From Mycobacterium terramassiliense (GTDB lineage: Bacteria; Actinomycetota; Actinomycetes; Mycobacteriales; Mycobacteriaceae), in contig NZ_LT717701.1 in assembly GCF_900157385.1 (NCBI RefSeq), positions 372,001 to 436,000 of the forward strand: DNA of 64,000 nt. The letters run 5' to 3'. The first letter of the stretch is position 1; the number at the start of each line of letters is the position of its first letter. A program made the translations under genes and the position numbers. The notes under the pieces were generated by a model. It searched no databases, was not told the origin of the DNA, and worked only from the letters and a program-made list of their open reading frames with translations. Below, in pieces: positions 37,487-46,161 of this stretch.

Positions 37487-38242
37487 GTGTCTGCTCGAAT
37501 CACGCCGCTGCGGCTCGAGGCTTTCGAGCAGCTTCCCAAGCACGCGCGCCGCTGCGTGTTCTGGGAGGTCGATCCCGCGACGCTGGGTAACCAGGACCAC
37601 CTCGCTGACCCCGAATTCGAGAAAGAAGCCTGGCTGTCGATGGTGATGCTGGAGTGGGGCTCATGCGGTCAGGTCGCGACGGCGGTTCCGGACGAGCGCA
37701 GCCACGCCGAACCGCCGTGCCTGGGGTACGTCCTTTATGCGCCGCCGCGCGCGGTGCCACGGGCGCAGCGCTTTCCCACGGCGCCGGTCTCCGCCGATGC
37801 CGTGCTGCTGACGTCGATGAACATCGAAGCGGGGCAGGCCTCCGACGATCTGCCGCACGGACTGATCGCCCGCGTCATCGATGAGTTGGTGCGGCGCGGC
37901 GTGCGGGCGCTGGAGGCTTTCGGACGCACACCGGCGGCCTCCGAGTTGCACGATCCGCGAACGGTCGACGCCGATGTGCGGCCGGTGCTCGAGGCCCTGG
38001 GCGACTGCTCGGTCGAGCACTGCATCATCGACGCGGAGTTCCTCAAGGACGTGGGATTCGTTGTGGTGGCGCCGCATCCGTACTTTCCGCGGCTGCGGCT
38101 GGAGTTGGATAAGGGCCTGGGCTGGAAGGCCGAAGTCGAAGCGGCGCTGGAGCGCCTGCTGTCCAGTGCCCAGCTACAGGAACCGGTCGGGGCGGGCTCC
38201 GCTAGCGCATCAAATACGTTGCAGATCAACGAGGGCGGCTAA
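37487..38242 (+). CDS. GNAT-like protein of unknown substrate (Rv3916c type)
   Basis: 251-residue protein conserved next to parB in actinobacteria. It begins SARITPLRLEAFEQLPKHAR and contains CVFWEVDPATLG, FEKEAWLSMVMLEWGSCGQV and YVLYAPPRAVPRA, which together look like an acyl-CoA N-acyltransferase fold. I am not certain of activity. GTG 37487 has an ideal CCAGGAGGCTA ribosome site and the H37Rv-like N-terminus. The last 4 bases overlap the convergent cwlM stop. Confidence 0.8.
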   Translation: MSARITPLRLEAFEQLPKHARRCVFWEVDPATLGNQDHLADPEFEKEAWLSMVMLEWGSCGQVATAVPDERSHAEPPCLGYVLYAPPRAVPRAQRFPTAPVSADAVLLTSMNIEAGQASDDLPHGLIARVIDELVRRGVRALEAFGRTPAASELHDPRTVDADVRPVLEALGDCSVEHCIIDAEFLKDVGFVVVAPHPYFPRLRLELDKGLGWKAEVEAALERLLSSAQLQEPVGAGSASASNTLQINEGG

Positions 38243-39459
38243 GAGCCGCCCAGCCGGGAGGCCCGCTCCACCGACAACTCGTGAGCCAGCAGTTCGGCGA
38301 AGGTAAAGGTGCCCGTGGGCCGGTCGTTCTTGCCGAGCAGGTAGAGCCGCTTGACCGCGGCGAGGATGCCCTCAGCGATGGCGTCTCGGGTCTGCGTCGA
38401 GATCAGCATCGCCTGGTCGCGGGGGTTGGTGATGTAGCCGACGTCGACTTGAACGGTCGGCATCCGGGTCAGCCGTAGCAGGTCCCACGTCCGGCCATGC
38501 GTGCGGCAATCGCGTAATCCGGTGCGAGCCACCACTTCCCGCTGAATGAAGTCGGCGAGGTTGCGGCCGATGGTCGAGACCGAACCGTGCGCGTTGCCGA
38601 AGTGGAAGGAGGCTACGCCGTTGGCCGACGGGCTGCGCTGGGATTCGCAGCGCAGGCTGATCATGAGGTCCGCGCCGACGTTGTTCGCCGTGGCGGCCCG
38701 TTCGGCGTCCGACGGGCTGCGATTGGTCGGCCGGGACAGGAAGGTTTCCATGCCGATAGCGGTCATCCGACCCTCGAGCCGGCTCGCCAAGTCCCACAAC
38801 ACATCTGCTTCGCTGACCGGCCCGGTCGGCCCCTGCATGATCAGGCCGTGGTCGGCGCCGCCGCGGCCCGGATCGATGATGATCCGCTTGCCCGACAGTT
38901 TGGGCCCGGACCGGCGGACCAGCTCTTCCTCGCGGATGGCGTGCGGTGAGCCGCCGGTGACGCGCGAGCTCAGAAAGTACAAGGAGCGCAAGGTTTCTGG
39001 GCCGCAGATGCCGTCGGCGGCGAGCCCGTACTCGCGCTGGTATGACATCAAAGCGTTGTGGGTCTGCAGGCCGAAGTGGCCGTCGACCAGGCCGGTGTAG
39101 AAGCCGAGGTCCTGCAGCCGCGCCTGCAGGGTGGCGACGTCGTCACCGTAGAGGGGAGCACCGAATTGGTGATACAGCGTGCGCGCCCCCAGCCGGTACG
39201 AGGCCTCCTTCAACGCGCGGTAGGTGGCGTCGCCGACGATGCCGTCCACCAGCAACCCGCGATTCTGCTGGAAAGCGCGCACCGCCTGATCGAGCTCGGC
39301 ATCGAAGACCTCGAGGGCCACATGCCGGCCGGTCGTCATGTCTTCGTCGGGGTTGTCCAGCATTCCCAGCGCGGCCAGCGTCGCCCGGATCTCGGTCACG
39401 GCAGCGTTGCGGTCACCACAACGCAGCGCGTCGCCGTCTTCGCGGCGCGGACTCGACAT
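38239..39459 (-). CDS. cwlM: CwlM, peptidoglycan-synthesis regulator (amidase fold)
   Basis: 406 residues. Two peptidoglycan-binding repeats (about 10-90 and 95-165) precede an N-acetylmuramoyl-L-alanine amidase-3 domain (about 195-370, with RIIIDPGRGGADHG and PTVQVDVGYITNP). There is no signal peptide, consistent with the cytosolic regulator that, once phosphorylated by PknB, activates MurA in mycobacteria. Start ATG 39459 is preceded by CGGAGGGCCCTTGGT and gives exactly the H37Rv length. Confidence 0.94.
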   Translation of the reverse strand: MSSPRREDGDALRCGDRNAAVTEIRATLAALGMLDNPDEDMTTGRHVALEVFDAELDQAVRAFQQNRGLLVDGIVGDATYRALKEASYRLGARTLYHQFGAPLYGDDVATLQARLQDLGFYTGLVDGHFGLQTHNALMSYQREYGLAADGICGPETLRSLYFLSSRVTGGSPHAIREEELVRRSGPKLSGKRIIIDPGRGGADHGLIMQGPTGPVSEADVLWDLASRLEGRMTAIGMETFLSRPTNRSPSDAERAATANNVGADLMISLRCESQRSPSANGVASFHFGNAHGSVSTIGRNLADFIQREVVARTGLRDCRTHGRTWDLLRLTRMPTVQVDVGYITNPRDQAMLISTQTRDAIAEGILAAVKRLYLLGKNDRPTGTFTFAELLAHELSVERASRLGGS

Positions 39460-39585
39460 ACCAAGGGCCCTCCGGGACAAGGCTGAACACAGGCAACAGC
39501 TAGCCGTTATTGTCGCAGACGCTTCTCAATTTTCGGAAAACCCCAGGCTAAGCGCGGGGCACGGCGTGGCGAGGCCGATAACGCC

Positions 39586-39939
39586 TCAGGTGAGGTTCGG
39601 AACCGCGTCGGAGAGCTCGCGCAGCAGCGCCGCCTTGCCCTTGGCACCGACGATTCGCTTCACGGGTTGGCCGTCTTTGAAGAGGATCATCGTGGGGATC
39701 GAAACCACCTGGAAGTCGCGGGCGGTCTCCGGGTTGGCATCCACGTCCAACTTTGCGACGGTCAGCTGCCCGGCGCGCTCGCTGGCGATTTCTTCGAGAA
39801 CCGGCGCGACCATCTTGCACGGTCCGCACCACGTCGCCCAAAAGTCAACCAGCACAGGCCTATCGCTCGACAACACCTCGGTGGAAAAAGAGGCGTCGGA
39901 GACTTCTATTGTGGCGTGGGCCTTTTCGGCGTCGGTCAT
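39586..39939 (-). CDS. trxC: TrxC, thioredoxin
   Basis: 117-residue thioredoxin with the redox centre [13 protein letters not shown], cis-Pro in SIPTMILF and the conserved Asp in VDANPET. It is the main disulfide reductant, reduced by the adjacent TrxB2. The ATG overlaps the trxB2 stop by 4 bases, so the pair is one operon. Confidence 0.97.
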   Translation of the reverse strand: MTDAEKAHATIEVSDASFSTEVLSSDRPVLVDFWATWCGPCKMVAPVLEEIASERAGQLTVAKLDVDANPETARDFQVVSIPTMILFKDGQPVKRIVGAKGKAALLRELSDAVPNLT

Positions 39940-40964
39940 CGCTGTGCTCCAATCAATGTGTCGGTACCCTCGGCGTTTCCGGCTGGCGCGCCGTGCTGGG
40001 TCGTGTCTTCGTGCTCGGCCAGCCAACGCTCGGCGTCGATGGCCGCCGCGCAGCCGCTGCCGGCGGCGGTGATGGCCTGCCGGTAGGTGCGGTCCACCAG
40101 GTCTCCGGCGGCGAACACGCCGTCCAGCGAGGTGCTCGTGGTGCGTCCCTGCACCAGTACGTAGCCGTCGGGATCCACGTCGACGACGTCGCGAACCAGG
40201 CCCGAGCGCGGCTCGTGGCCGATCGCCACGAAGACGCCGGTGACCGGGAGCGTCGACTCTTCGCCGGTTACGTTGTCGCGCAGGCGCAATCCGGTCACCG
40301 TCGTGTCGCCCTCGACAGAGACCACGGCGGCGTTGGTGACGAACTTGATCTTTTCGTTGTTGCGGGCGCGGTTGAGCATGATCTTGGATGCCCGGAACTC
40401 GTCGCGACGGTGCACGAGCGTCACGCTGCTGGCGAAGCGCGTCAGAAAGAGGGCCTCTTCCATCGCCGAGTCGCCGCCGCCGATGACGGCGATGTCCTGG
40501 TCGCGGAAAAAGAACCCGTCGCAGGTGGCACACGAACTCACCCCGCGGCCCAGCAACTCCTGTTCGCCGGGGACCTGCAGATAGCGCGCCGCCGCGCCCA
40601 TGGCCAGGATGACGGCCCGGGCTCGATGGGTTTCGCCGTCGGCGGTGACCACCGACTTGACCGGACCTGTCAGCGAGACCGATTCGATGTCTTCCATCCG
40701 CAGGTCCGCGCCGAAGCGCAGCGCCTGCTCACGCATCTCGTCCATCAGCTCCGGGCCCGTGATGCCGTCGCGAAAGCCGGGGTAGTTTTCCACCTCGGTG
40801 GTGGTCATCAGCGCCCCGCCGAACGCGATGCCCTCGAAGACTAGGGGCTTCAGCTGCGCGCGGGCCGTGTAGAGGGCCGCGGTGTACCCGGCGGGACCGG
40901 AACCGATGACGATGACGTCGTGGACGGTGTCGTGGGTGTCGGGAGCGGGGGTATCGGCGGTCAT
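39936..40964 (-). CDS. trxB2: TrxB2, thioredoxin reductase
   Basis: 342-residue FAD/NADPH flavoprotein that reduces thioredoxin. The FAD site is [20 protein letters not shown], the redox pair is [11 protein letters not shown], the NADPH site is [12 protein letters not shown], and the FAD-tail motif is [16 protein letters not shown]. The start at ATG 40964 (MTADTPAPD) was preferred over a long upstream opening that runs into the anti-sigma gene. A SigH-type promoter lies 32 bases upstream. Confidence 0.97.
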   Translation of the reverse strand: MTADTPAPDTHDTVHDVIVIGSGPAGYTAALYTARAQLKPLVFEGIAFGGALMTTTEVENYPGFRDGITGPELMDEMREQALRFGADLRMEDIESVSLTGPVKSVVTADGETHRARAVILAMGAAARYLQVPGEQELLGRGVSSCATCDGFFFRDQDIAVIGGGDSAMEEALFLTRFASSVTLVHRRDEFRASKIMLNRARNNEKIKFVTNAAVVSVEGDTTVTGLRLRDNVTGEESTLPVTGVFVAIGHEPRSGLVRDVVDVDPDGYVLVQGRTTSTSLDGVFAAGDLVDRTYRQAITAAGSGCAAAIDAERWLAEHEDTTQHGAPAGNAEGTDTLIGAQR

Positions 40965-40995
40965 TCGGGCCTTTCGGGTGCGGAAGCTACGTCTA

Positions 40996-41024
40996 CGAAC
41001 GCCAGCGTAGGCGCGGGTGTTCCC
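40996..41024 (-). promoter_or_regulatory. SigH/ECF-type promoter of trxB2-trxC
   Basis: On the minus strand GGGAAC, 17 bases, CGTTCG. This matches the mycobacterial SigH/SigE pattern GGAAC/T ... cGTT and sits 32-60 bases before the trxB2 ATG. The thioredoxin operon is a known SigH (oxidative/heat stress) target in M. tuberculosis. Confidence 0.7.
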
Positions 41025-41079
41025 GGTGCTGGGCACCAGACTAAGTCCGGAGGCGACCGCCGCTGGGTATTGATCGGCG

Positions 41080-41820
41080 CTAGGGCCGCGGTACCTGCGT
41101 GTTGGCCAGCAACCCGGTGTCGGCGGCGCTGCAATTGAGCGCCACCGCGAAGACCGCGAGGTCGTCGGGCGTGTCGCCGGGCAGCACCAGCAACACGCCG
41201 GGGCGGGCGTTGATGTCGACCGGCCGCGCGCCGAGCACCCGGGTGGAGGCGGGATAGCCGAGCCCGCTGAGGCAGGACGCACGCAGCGAGGGGTCGCCGA
41301 GCGGGCCGTAATCGGGACTCTTCGTCAGCAGCCCCAGGATCTCGGCCTGCGACAGCGGAATGACCATGGGCGGCGTCGACACCGTGATGTGTTGCGCGGT
41401 GGCCGGGGTGCTGGGGGCGGGCTCGGGCGTGTCGAGCAGCGCCGCGGTGCCGACCCCGATGGCCGCGAGCACCGCCCCCACGCCGGCCACGCCGGCGGCC
41501 AGTCGGGCGGGGCGGATCTGCGGCCGGGCCGAGTGGGCGACACCGACGCGGTCGTGGCCTTCCTCCGACCTCAGCGACGCCGAGATCCGGGCCGTCAGCT
41601 CCGGCGGCACGTCGGGCGCTCCGGTCGTGTCGGCACCGAGCGTGGCCACGTCACAGCGCACCTGGTTCAGGGCATGCAGGATGCTCTGCGCCTCCGGATC
41701 TTCGCGGACCCGTTTGCGCACGCGGGCCGCCGAATCGTCGTCGAGCAGACCGGCCTGCAGGTCGGCCAGCAGCTCGACTGTCAGGGGCGGCTCGGCGGCG
41801 TCCTGGTCGGGTTCACCCAT
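41080..41820 (-). CDS. rsmA: RsmA-type anti-sigma factor for SigM
   Basis: 246 residues. The N-terminal cytosolic anti-sigma region (about 1-95: [20 protein letters not shown]) is followed by one membrane helix (about 108-131, [23 protein letters not shown]) and an external domain with two cysteines (SCLSGLGYP and NCSAAD). It lies directly downstream of sigM with an 8-base overlap, the normal arrangement for a sigma/anti-sigma pair (Rv3911-Rv3912). Confidence 0.88.
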   Translation of the reverse strand: MGEPDQDAAEPPLTVELLADLQAGLLDDDSAARVRKRVREDPEAQSILHALNQVRCDVATLGADTTGAPDVPPELTARISASLRSEEGHDRVGVAHSARPQIRPARLAAGVAGVGAVLAAIGVGTAALLDTPEPAPSTPATAQHITVSTPPMVIPLSQAEILGLLTKSPDYGPLGDPSLRASCLSGLGYPASTRVLGARPVDINARPGVLLVLPGDTPDDLAVFAVALNCSAADTGLLANTQVPRP

Positions 41821-42439
41821 CCGCCCCAGTGTCCGTCATGCGCGGGTTGACGGCCATGGGTGGGGCGAGGCCGGGACCGGCGTTGAGGTAGCCGAGCAGC
41901 TCGGCGAGGCGGACCCGGGCGCGGGAGCAGCGGCTCTTGACGGTGCCCTCGGCGACGCCCAGCAGCGCGGCGGTGTCGGCGACCGAGTACCCCTGCATGT
42001 CGACGGCCACCACCGCCGCCCGTTGCTCGACGGGCAGGCGCATCAAGGCCCGGTGCACCACGATCGCCGTCTCGACCTGTGCCGTGCGATCGGCGACCGG
42101 ATAGACGTCCTCCAGCGGCGCGGTGGGGTGGGCCTTGGTGCGGCGCAGCCGGTCGAGGCAGGCGTTGACCACGATGCGGTGCAGCCAGCTGCCGACCGCC
42201 GCGTCGTGCCGGAATGATCCGGCGCCGCGGTGCGCCGAGAGCATCGCGTCCTGCAGCGCGTCCTCGGCGTCCTCGCGCGTGCGGGTGGTGAGCCGGGCCA
42301 GGCGGTGCAGCTGGCGCCGGTGGCGGTGGAACAACTCGTCGAAGGCGCGGCGGTCGCCGGCGACGTGGGCGGCCAGCAGCTCGGCGTCAGTGCGTTCGCC
42401 GCGGCTCTTGCCCTCGAATTCCCCGCCCCCGAAACCCAC
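41813..42439 (-). CDS. sigM: SigM, ECF sigma factor
   Basis: 208 residues. Region 2 (about 22-95: AFDELFHRHRRQLHRLARL, DAEDALQDAMLSAHRGAGSF) and region 4 (about 125-185: LPVEQRAAVVAVDMQGYSVADTA) are separated by a short linker, with no extra domain. In M. tuberculosis SigM controls ESX-related and surface-lipid genes late in growth. The start is GTG 42439. Internal starts (for example the MLSAHRG region) would remove region 2. Confidence 0.93.
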   Translation of the reverse strand: MGFGGGEFEGKSRGERTDAELLAAHVAGDRRAFDELFHRHRRQLHRLARLTTRTREDAEDALQDAMLSAHRGAGSFRHDAAVGSWLHRIVVNACLDRLRRTKAHPTAPLEDVYPVADRTAQVETAIVVHRALMRLPVEQRAAVVAVDMQGYSVADTAALLGVAEGTVKSRCSRARVRLAELLGYLNAGPGLAPPMAVNPRMTDTGADG

Positions 42440-42501
42440 GGGCGGACAGTAACCAATCGGGGGTCGTGCGGCACTTCACCAATACGGGAGCTGTGAGTGC
42501 G

Positions 42502-45500
42502 TCAGGAGGCGGCCTGAACGGTGATCTCCTGAATGCTGGCCTGGCTCTTGCCATTGGTGGTGCCCAGGGTCGAGATCCACACCAGCAGGTTCGACGTCGG
42601 CGCGCCGGACCTGACCGGGATGACGTTGTGGCCGGGCTTGAGCGCGAAGGCCGGGGCCAGCACCGTGGTGTCCTCCAGCCGCGCCGGCGACCCCGTCGAC
42701 GCCGAGCGAATTTCGACCTTGGTGCCGGTGCTGGGGGTGTCGATGGAGACCTGGCCGACCACAGTCGGATTCGGCAACTGCAGCAGGAGCCCCTCGCCCT
42801 GCTTGAAGCTGGGGAACGGGACGGCGTCGGTGTAGACCTCGCTCGACCAGGCGGTGGAGGGGTCGCCGTCGATCGCCTGCCCGGCCTGCCCGGGGTTGTC
42901 GGCGTCGCCGTCGGGCGAGTAGACCGACACCTTGCTGGGTTTGACGACGCTCCCGGCAGCCGCGGAACCCGGGGCCGACGACGACGCCGACGAGGGCCCG
43001 TTCAGCCCCAGCTCGTCCTTGTTGAGGCCCCCGACGTTGCCGAAGATCTTGCTCACCACCGACGCCAGGACCAGCAGGGCCACCACGATGACGGCGAGGG
43101 CGGCGCCGACGCCGATCAACACGTTGCGGCGGCGGCGCGCGAAGGCCGCATACTCGCGGCCGGTCGATGCCCGGGCGACGGGTGGTGGCGGCGAATCGTC
43201 GATCGGTCCGAGCACCTCGGTGCGGTCGGCCACCGCCGTTGCCTGCTGGAGCAGATTCAAAAGCGTTGAGGCGCTGCGTATTCCGCCATCTTCCTGAACC
43301 GCGCGAACGGCAACCGCGGAAATCTGGAACGGGATGTCGCGGTCGATGGCCATGGGCTCGACGGGATTGCCCGCCGCATCCCGCTCGGCCGGGGCGAGGC
43401 CGCTTCGCACCCCGGACTCCGGCAACGGCCACCGGTTGACCAGCAGGGCATACAGCGCGGCGCCGATGCCGCGGATGTCGTCTTGCGGGTTGGCGTCGGG
43501 CATGGTCGCGGGGTAGGCCAGCACTACGTCGCCGTCGATGCTGACGCGCACCCGGTTGGGGTGGTCGACCGACAGGGCGACGCCGGCGCGGTGGGCCGCG
43601 TCGGCGGCGGCGGCCAGCGACTGCATTGCCCGCACGGCGCCGATGGGCGACGGCGAGGTGTCGGCGACCTCCTGCAGCGAACCGCCGCGGATCCATTCCG
43701 AGACCACCAGGCCGCCGGACCCGGTGTGCACCACGTCGAGCACCCGGGCGATGCCGGGCTTGTCGATCCGGCTGAGCCGCAGGGTGCGCGACAGGATGTC
43801 TTGCAGCACCTCGTCGGGCAGCGCCCCGTCCGGGTCGACGAAAGTCAGCGCCACCTGCCGGTCCAGCGCGGTGTCGAGCGCCTGCCAGAACTGGAGGGGA
43901 GGCGCGCCGCCGTGGAAGACCAGCAGCCGGTACCGGCCGCTGGCGATGCGGGCGCCGGGAACAAGGTGGACATCCTCCGACGGTTCGCCTGCCCGGTCGC
44001 GGGGCGGGTCGAACGGCGTTGCGCCACGGGTGTTTTCGGTCGAGACGTCGCCGTTGAGTCGGTCGGCGGCACGCGGCGTCGACCGTGGCTCCGGCCCGCG
44101 CGGAATGTCGGGCTGGAAGTCGTCGGCGACGGGCCTTGGCCGGTCGGGGGTTTTCTCGGCGCCTGACCCCAAGCCGGATCCAGCGCTGGGTGCGCTATCC
44201 ACTGGGCGGTCGGTCACCTCCGGTCCTTTCGCTACGCGGGCGCTGGCGACCCGCTCCGGAGGCCTGCGCCGGATCGGCTCCTGGACCGCACTTACCCCCG
44301 GCGGGGACGAATTCCTCTGCTCAGGGTACGTGACGTGGCCATGCCGAGACGATCCCTCCGGGGCAGCGGGTTTGCGGGCCGGCGGCTGCGCGATCCGGTT
44401 GCCGCCGAGGCCCGGGATTCGGCGCCGGACGACGGCCAGCGCGGCGTCGGCCTCGGGCACGTGCGCGCTGAGCAGCACGGTCGCCATGATCGGCAGCATG
44501 ATGATCGCCAGCACCAGCAGGCGCAGCAGCGAGCCCGCGCCGCCGTGTGCCGTGAGCCTGCTCAATCCCAGCAGCCGATCGGCCACGTGGGCGACCAGAC
44601 CGGCCAGCATCGACGCAACGATCGTCACCAGGATCGTGCGCACCGCGCTCACCTCGATCAGGTGTCCGCCGTCGGGCACCAGCGTGCGGCGTAACAGGTA
44701 GTAGCCCACGATCGCGCCGGCCAGGAAGCCGACCCCGTTGGCCAGTCCCAGGAAGCCGGCCACCAGCTTCGGATCGCCGGTGAGGTGGGGCGCCAGCACC
44801 GAGCCGGCGATCTTGACGGCGGTGATCACCAGGATGATCACGATCGGCATCCAGGGCTGCTCTCGCGCGTAGAAGACGCGCAGCTGCAAGAGCACCAGCC
44901 CGTACGGGATCAGGGTGAACGCCGACATCGCGATCGCGGCGCCCAGGTAGCCGGCGTCGACCCCGCCGAAATGCCCGTAGGCGAACAGCGCGCTGCCGAT
45001 CGCGGGCCCGCCGACGGTCATGAACGCCACGATCGGGATCAGCGTGATCAACGTCAGCCGGGTGGCCAGGGACAGGTCGGCGAGCACGGCGTTGGTGTCG
45101 TCGGCCGCGGCGTTGCGGCTCAGCCGCGGCATCACCACGGTGAGTACCGTCACGCCGATCATGCCGAACGGCAGCTGCAGCACCAGCCAGGTGTAGTTGT
45201 AGATCGCCGGGCCCGAGGCCGCCGCGGTGCTGGCGATCTGGTTGCCGATCACCAGGCCGAGCTGGCTGATCAGCACGTAGAGCACCATCGCGGCGGCCAT
45301 CGTGCCGAAACGCTTGAGGCGGTCGTCGATTCCCCACAGCGGGCGCAGGCTCACGCGCTGACGCTTGAGCGCCACCAGCAGCACGGCCGTCTGCGCGAAC
45401 ACGCCCAGGGTGGTGCCGATGCCCAGTACCAGCAGCTTGGCGTTGCCCATCCGCACCGGGTCGACGGACAGTTCGCCGGGCACTGCCAGATACACGCCCA

Positions 45501-46161
45501 GGGTGGCCAGCGCGACGACGTTGTTGACCACCGGCGCCCACGCCGTCGGCCCGAACACGTTGCGGGTGTTCAGGATCGCCATGAACACCGACGTCAGGCC
45601 GTACGCCAGGACCTGCGGGAGCAGCAGATAGGCGAACGCGGTGGTCAGCGGTTCGTTGACCTGCGGGGCGCGGCCCAGCATCAGCCGCACCAACAGCGGG
45701 GCGGCCAGCACCGACAGCGCTGTGGCGAGCACCAGCAGCGCGGTGGTCAGCGTGACCAGGCGCCGCACGAACGCCGCGCCGCCGTCGGGGTCGCTTTGCT
45801 CGGCGCGGGCCAGCACCGGCACGAAGATCGCGGTGAACGTGGCCTCCAGCACGAGCGCCGCGACCAGGTTCGGCAGCTGGTTGGCCACCGAGAAGGCGCT
45901 GGACAGCGCGGCACCCAGGATCGCTGCCAGCACGACGATCCGCGCGAAGCCGGTGATGCGGCTGACCAGCGTGGCGAACGCCATCGCCCACGACCGCGAG
46001 ACCAGGGCCGCGTCGGAGAGTTCGGGTCGTCGCCGCGACAGCTCCGGCACCGGCGGCAGCGGACCCGTGGGCGGACCCGGGCGGATCCGGCGCGCCGACG
46101 GTGGCACGCGGTGCGGCTGCCGCGGTGCCTGGGACTGCGCGTGCCGGGGGGCGCGGCTCAT
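42502..46161 (-). CDS. murJ: MurJ (MviN) lipid II flippase fused to a pseudokinase
   Basis: 1219-residue fusion. About 50-590 is the MurJ flippase with about 14 membrane helices (start AFATLVSRITGFARIVVLAA). About 590-720 is a disordered linker with RRRPPERV. About 740-985 is a cytosolic kinase-like domain (IASGRYRLLVFHGGAPPLQFWQ) without a canonical HRD/DFG set, hence a pseudokinase. A further helix (about 1028-1050, VLIGVGAALAVIVVALLVLA) and an external discoidin-like domain follow. In mycobacteria PknB phosphorylates the pseudokinase, which then recruits FhaA. The start is ATG 46161, overlapping the upstream gene by 4 bases. A longer opening in this frame is a shadow of that gene. Confidence 0.95.
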   Translation of the reverse strand: MSRAPRHAQSQAPRQPHRVPPSARRIRPGPPTGPLPPVPELSRRRPELSDAALVSRSWAMAFATLVSRITGFARIVVLAAILGAALSSAFSVANQLPNLVAALVLEATFTAIFVPVLARAEQSDPDGGAAFVRRLVTLTTALLVLATALSVLAAPLLVRLMLGRAPQVNEPLTTAFAYLLLPQVLAYGLTSVFMAILNTRNVFGPTAWAPVVNNVVALATLGVYLAVPGELSVDPVRMGNAKLLVLGIGTTLGVFAQTAVLLVALKRQRVSLRPLWGIDDRLKRFGTMAAAMVLYVLISQLGLVIGNQIASTAAASGPAIYNYTWLVLQLPFGMIGVTVLTVVMPRLSRNAAADDTNAVLADLSLATRLTLITLIPIVAFMTVGGPAIGSALFAYGHFGGVDAGYLGAAIAMSAFTLIPYGLVLLQLRVFYAREQPWMPIVIILVITAVKIAGSVLAPHLTGDPKLVAGFLGLANGVGFLAGAIVGYYLLRRTLVPDGGHLIEVSAVRTILVTIVASMLAGLVAHVADRLLGLSRLTAHGGAGSLLRLLVLAIIMLPIMATVLLSAHVPEADAALAVVRRRIPGLGGNRIAQPPARKPAAPEGSSRHGHVTYPEQRNSSPPGVSAVQEPIRRRPPERVASARVAKGPEVTDRPVDSAPSAGSGLGSGAEKTPDRPRPVADDFQPDIPRGPEPRSTPRAADRLNGDVSTENTRGATPFDPPRDRAGEPSEDVHLVPGARIASGRYRLLVFHGGAPPLQFWQALDTALDRQVALTFVDPDGALPDEVLQDILSRTLRLSRIDKPGIARVLDVVHTGSGGLVVSEWIRGGSLQEVADTSPSPIGAVRAMQSLAAAADAAHRAGVALSVDHPNRVRVSIDGDVVLAYPATMPDANPQDDIRGIGAALYALLVNRWPLPESGVRSGLAPAERDAAGNPVEPMAIDRDIPFQISAVAVRAVQEDGGIRSASTLLNLLQQATAVADRTEVLGPIDDSPPPPVARASTGREYAAFARRRRNVLIGVGAALAVIVVALLVLASVVSKIFGNVGGLNKDELGLNGPSSASSSAPGSAAAGSVVKPSKVSVYSPDGDADNPGQAGQAIDGDPSTAWSSEVYTDAVPFPSFKQGEGLLLQLPNPTVVGQVSIDTPSTGTKVEIRSASTGSPARLEDTTVLAPAFALKPGHNVIPVRSGAPTSNLLVWISTLGTTNGKSQASIQEITVQAAS

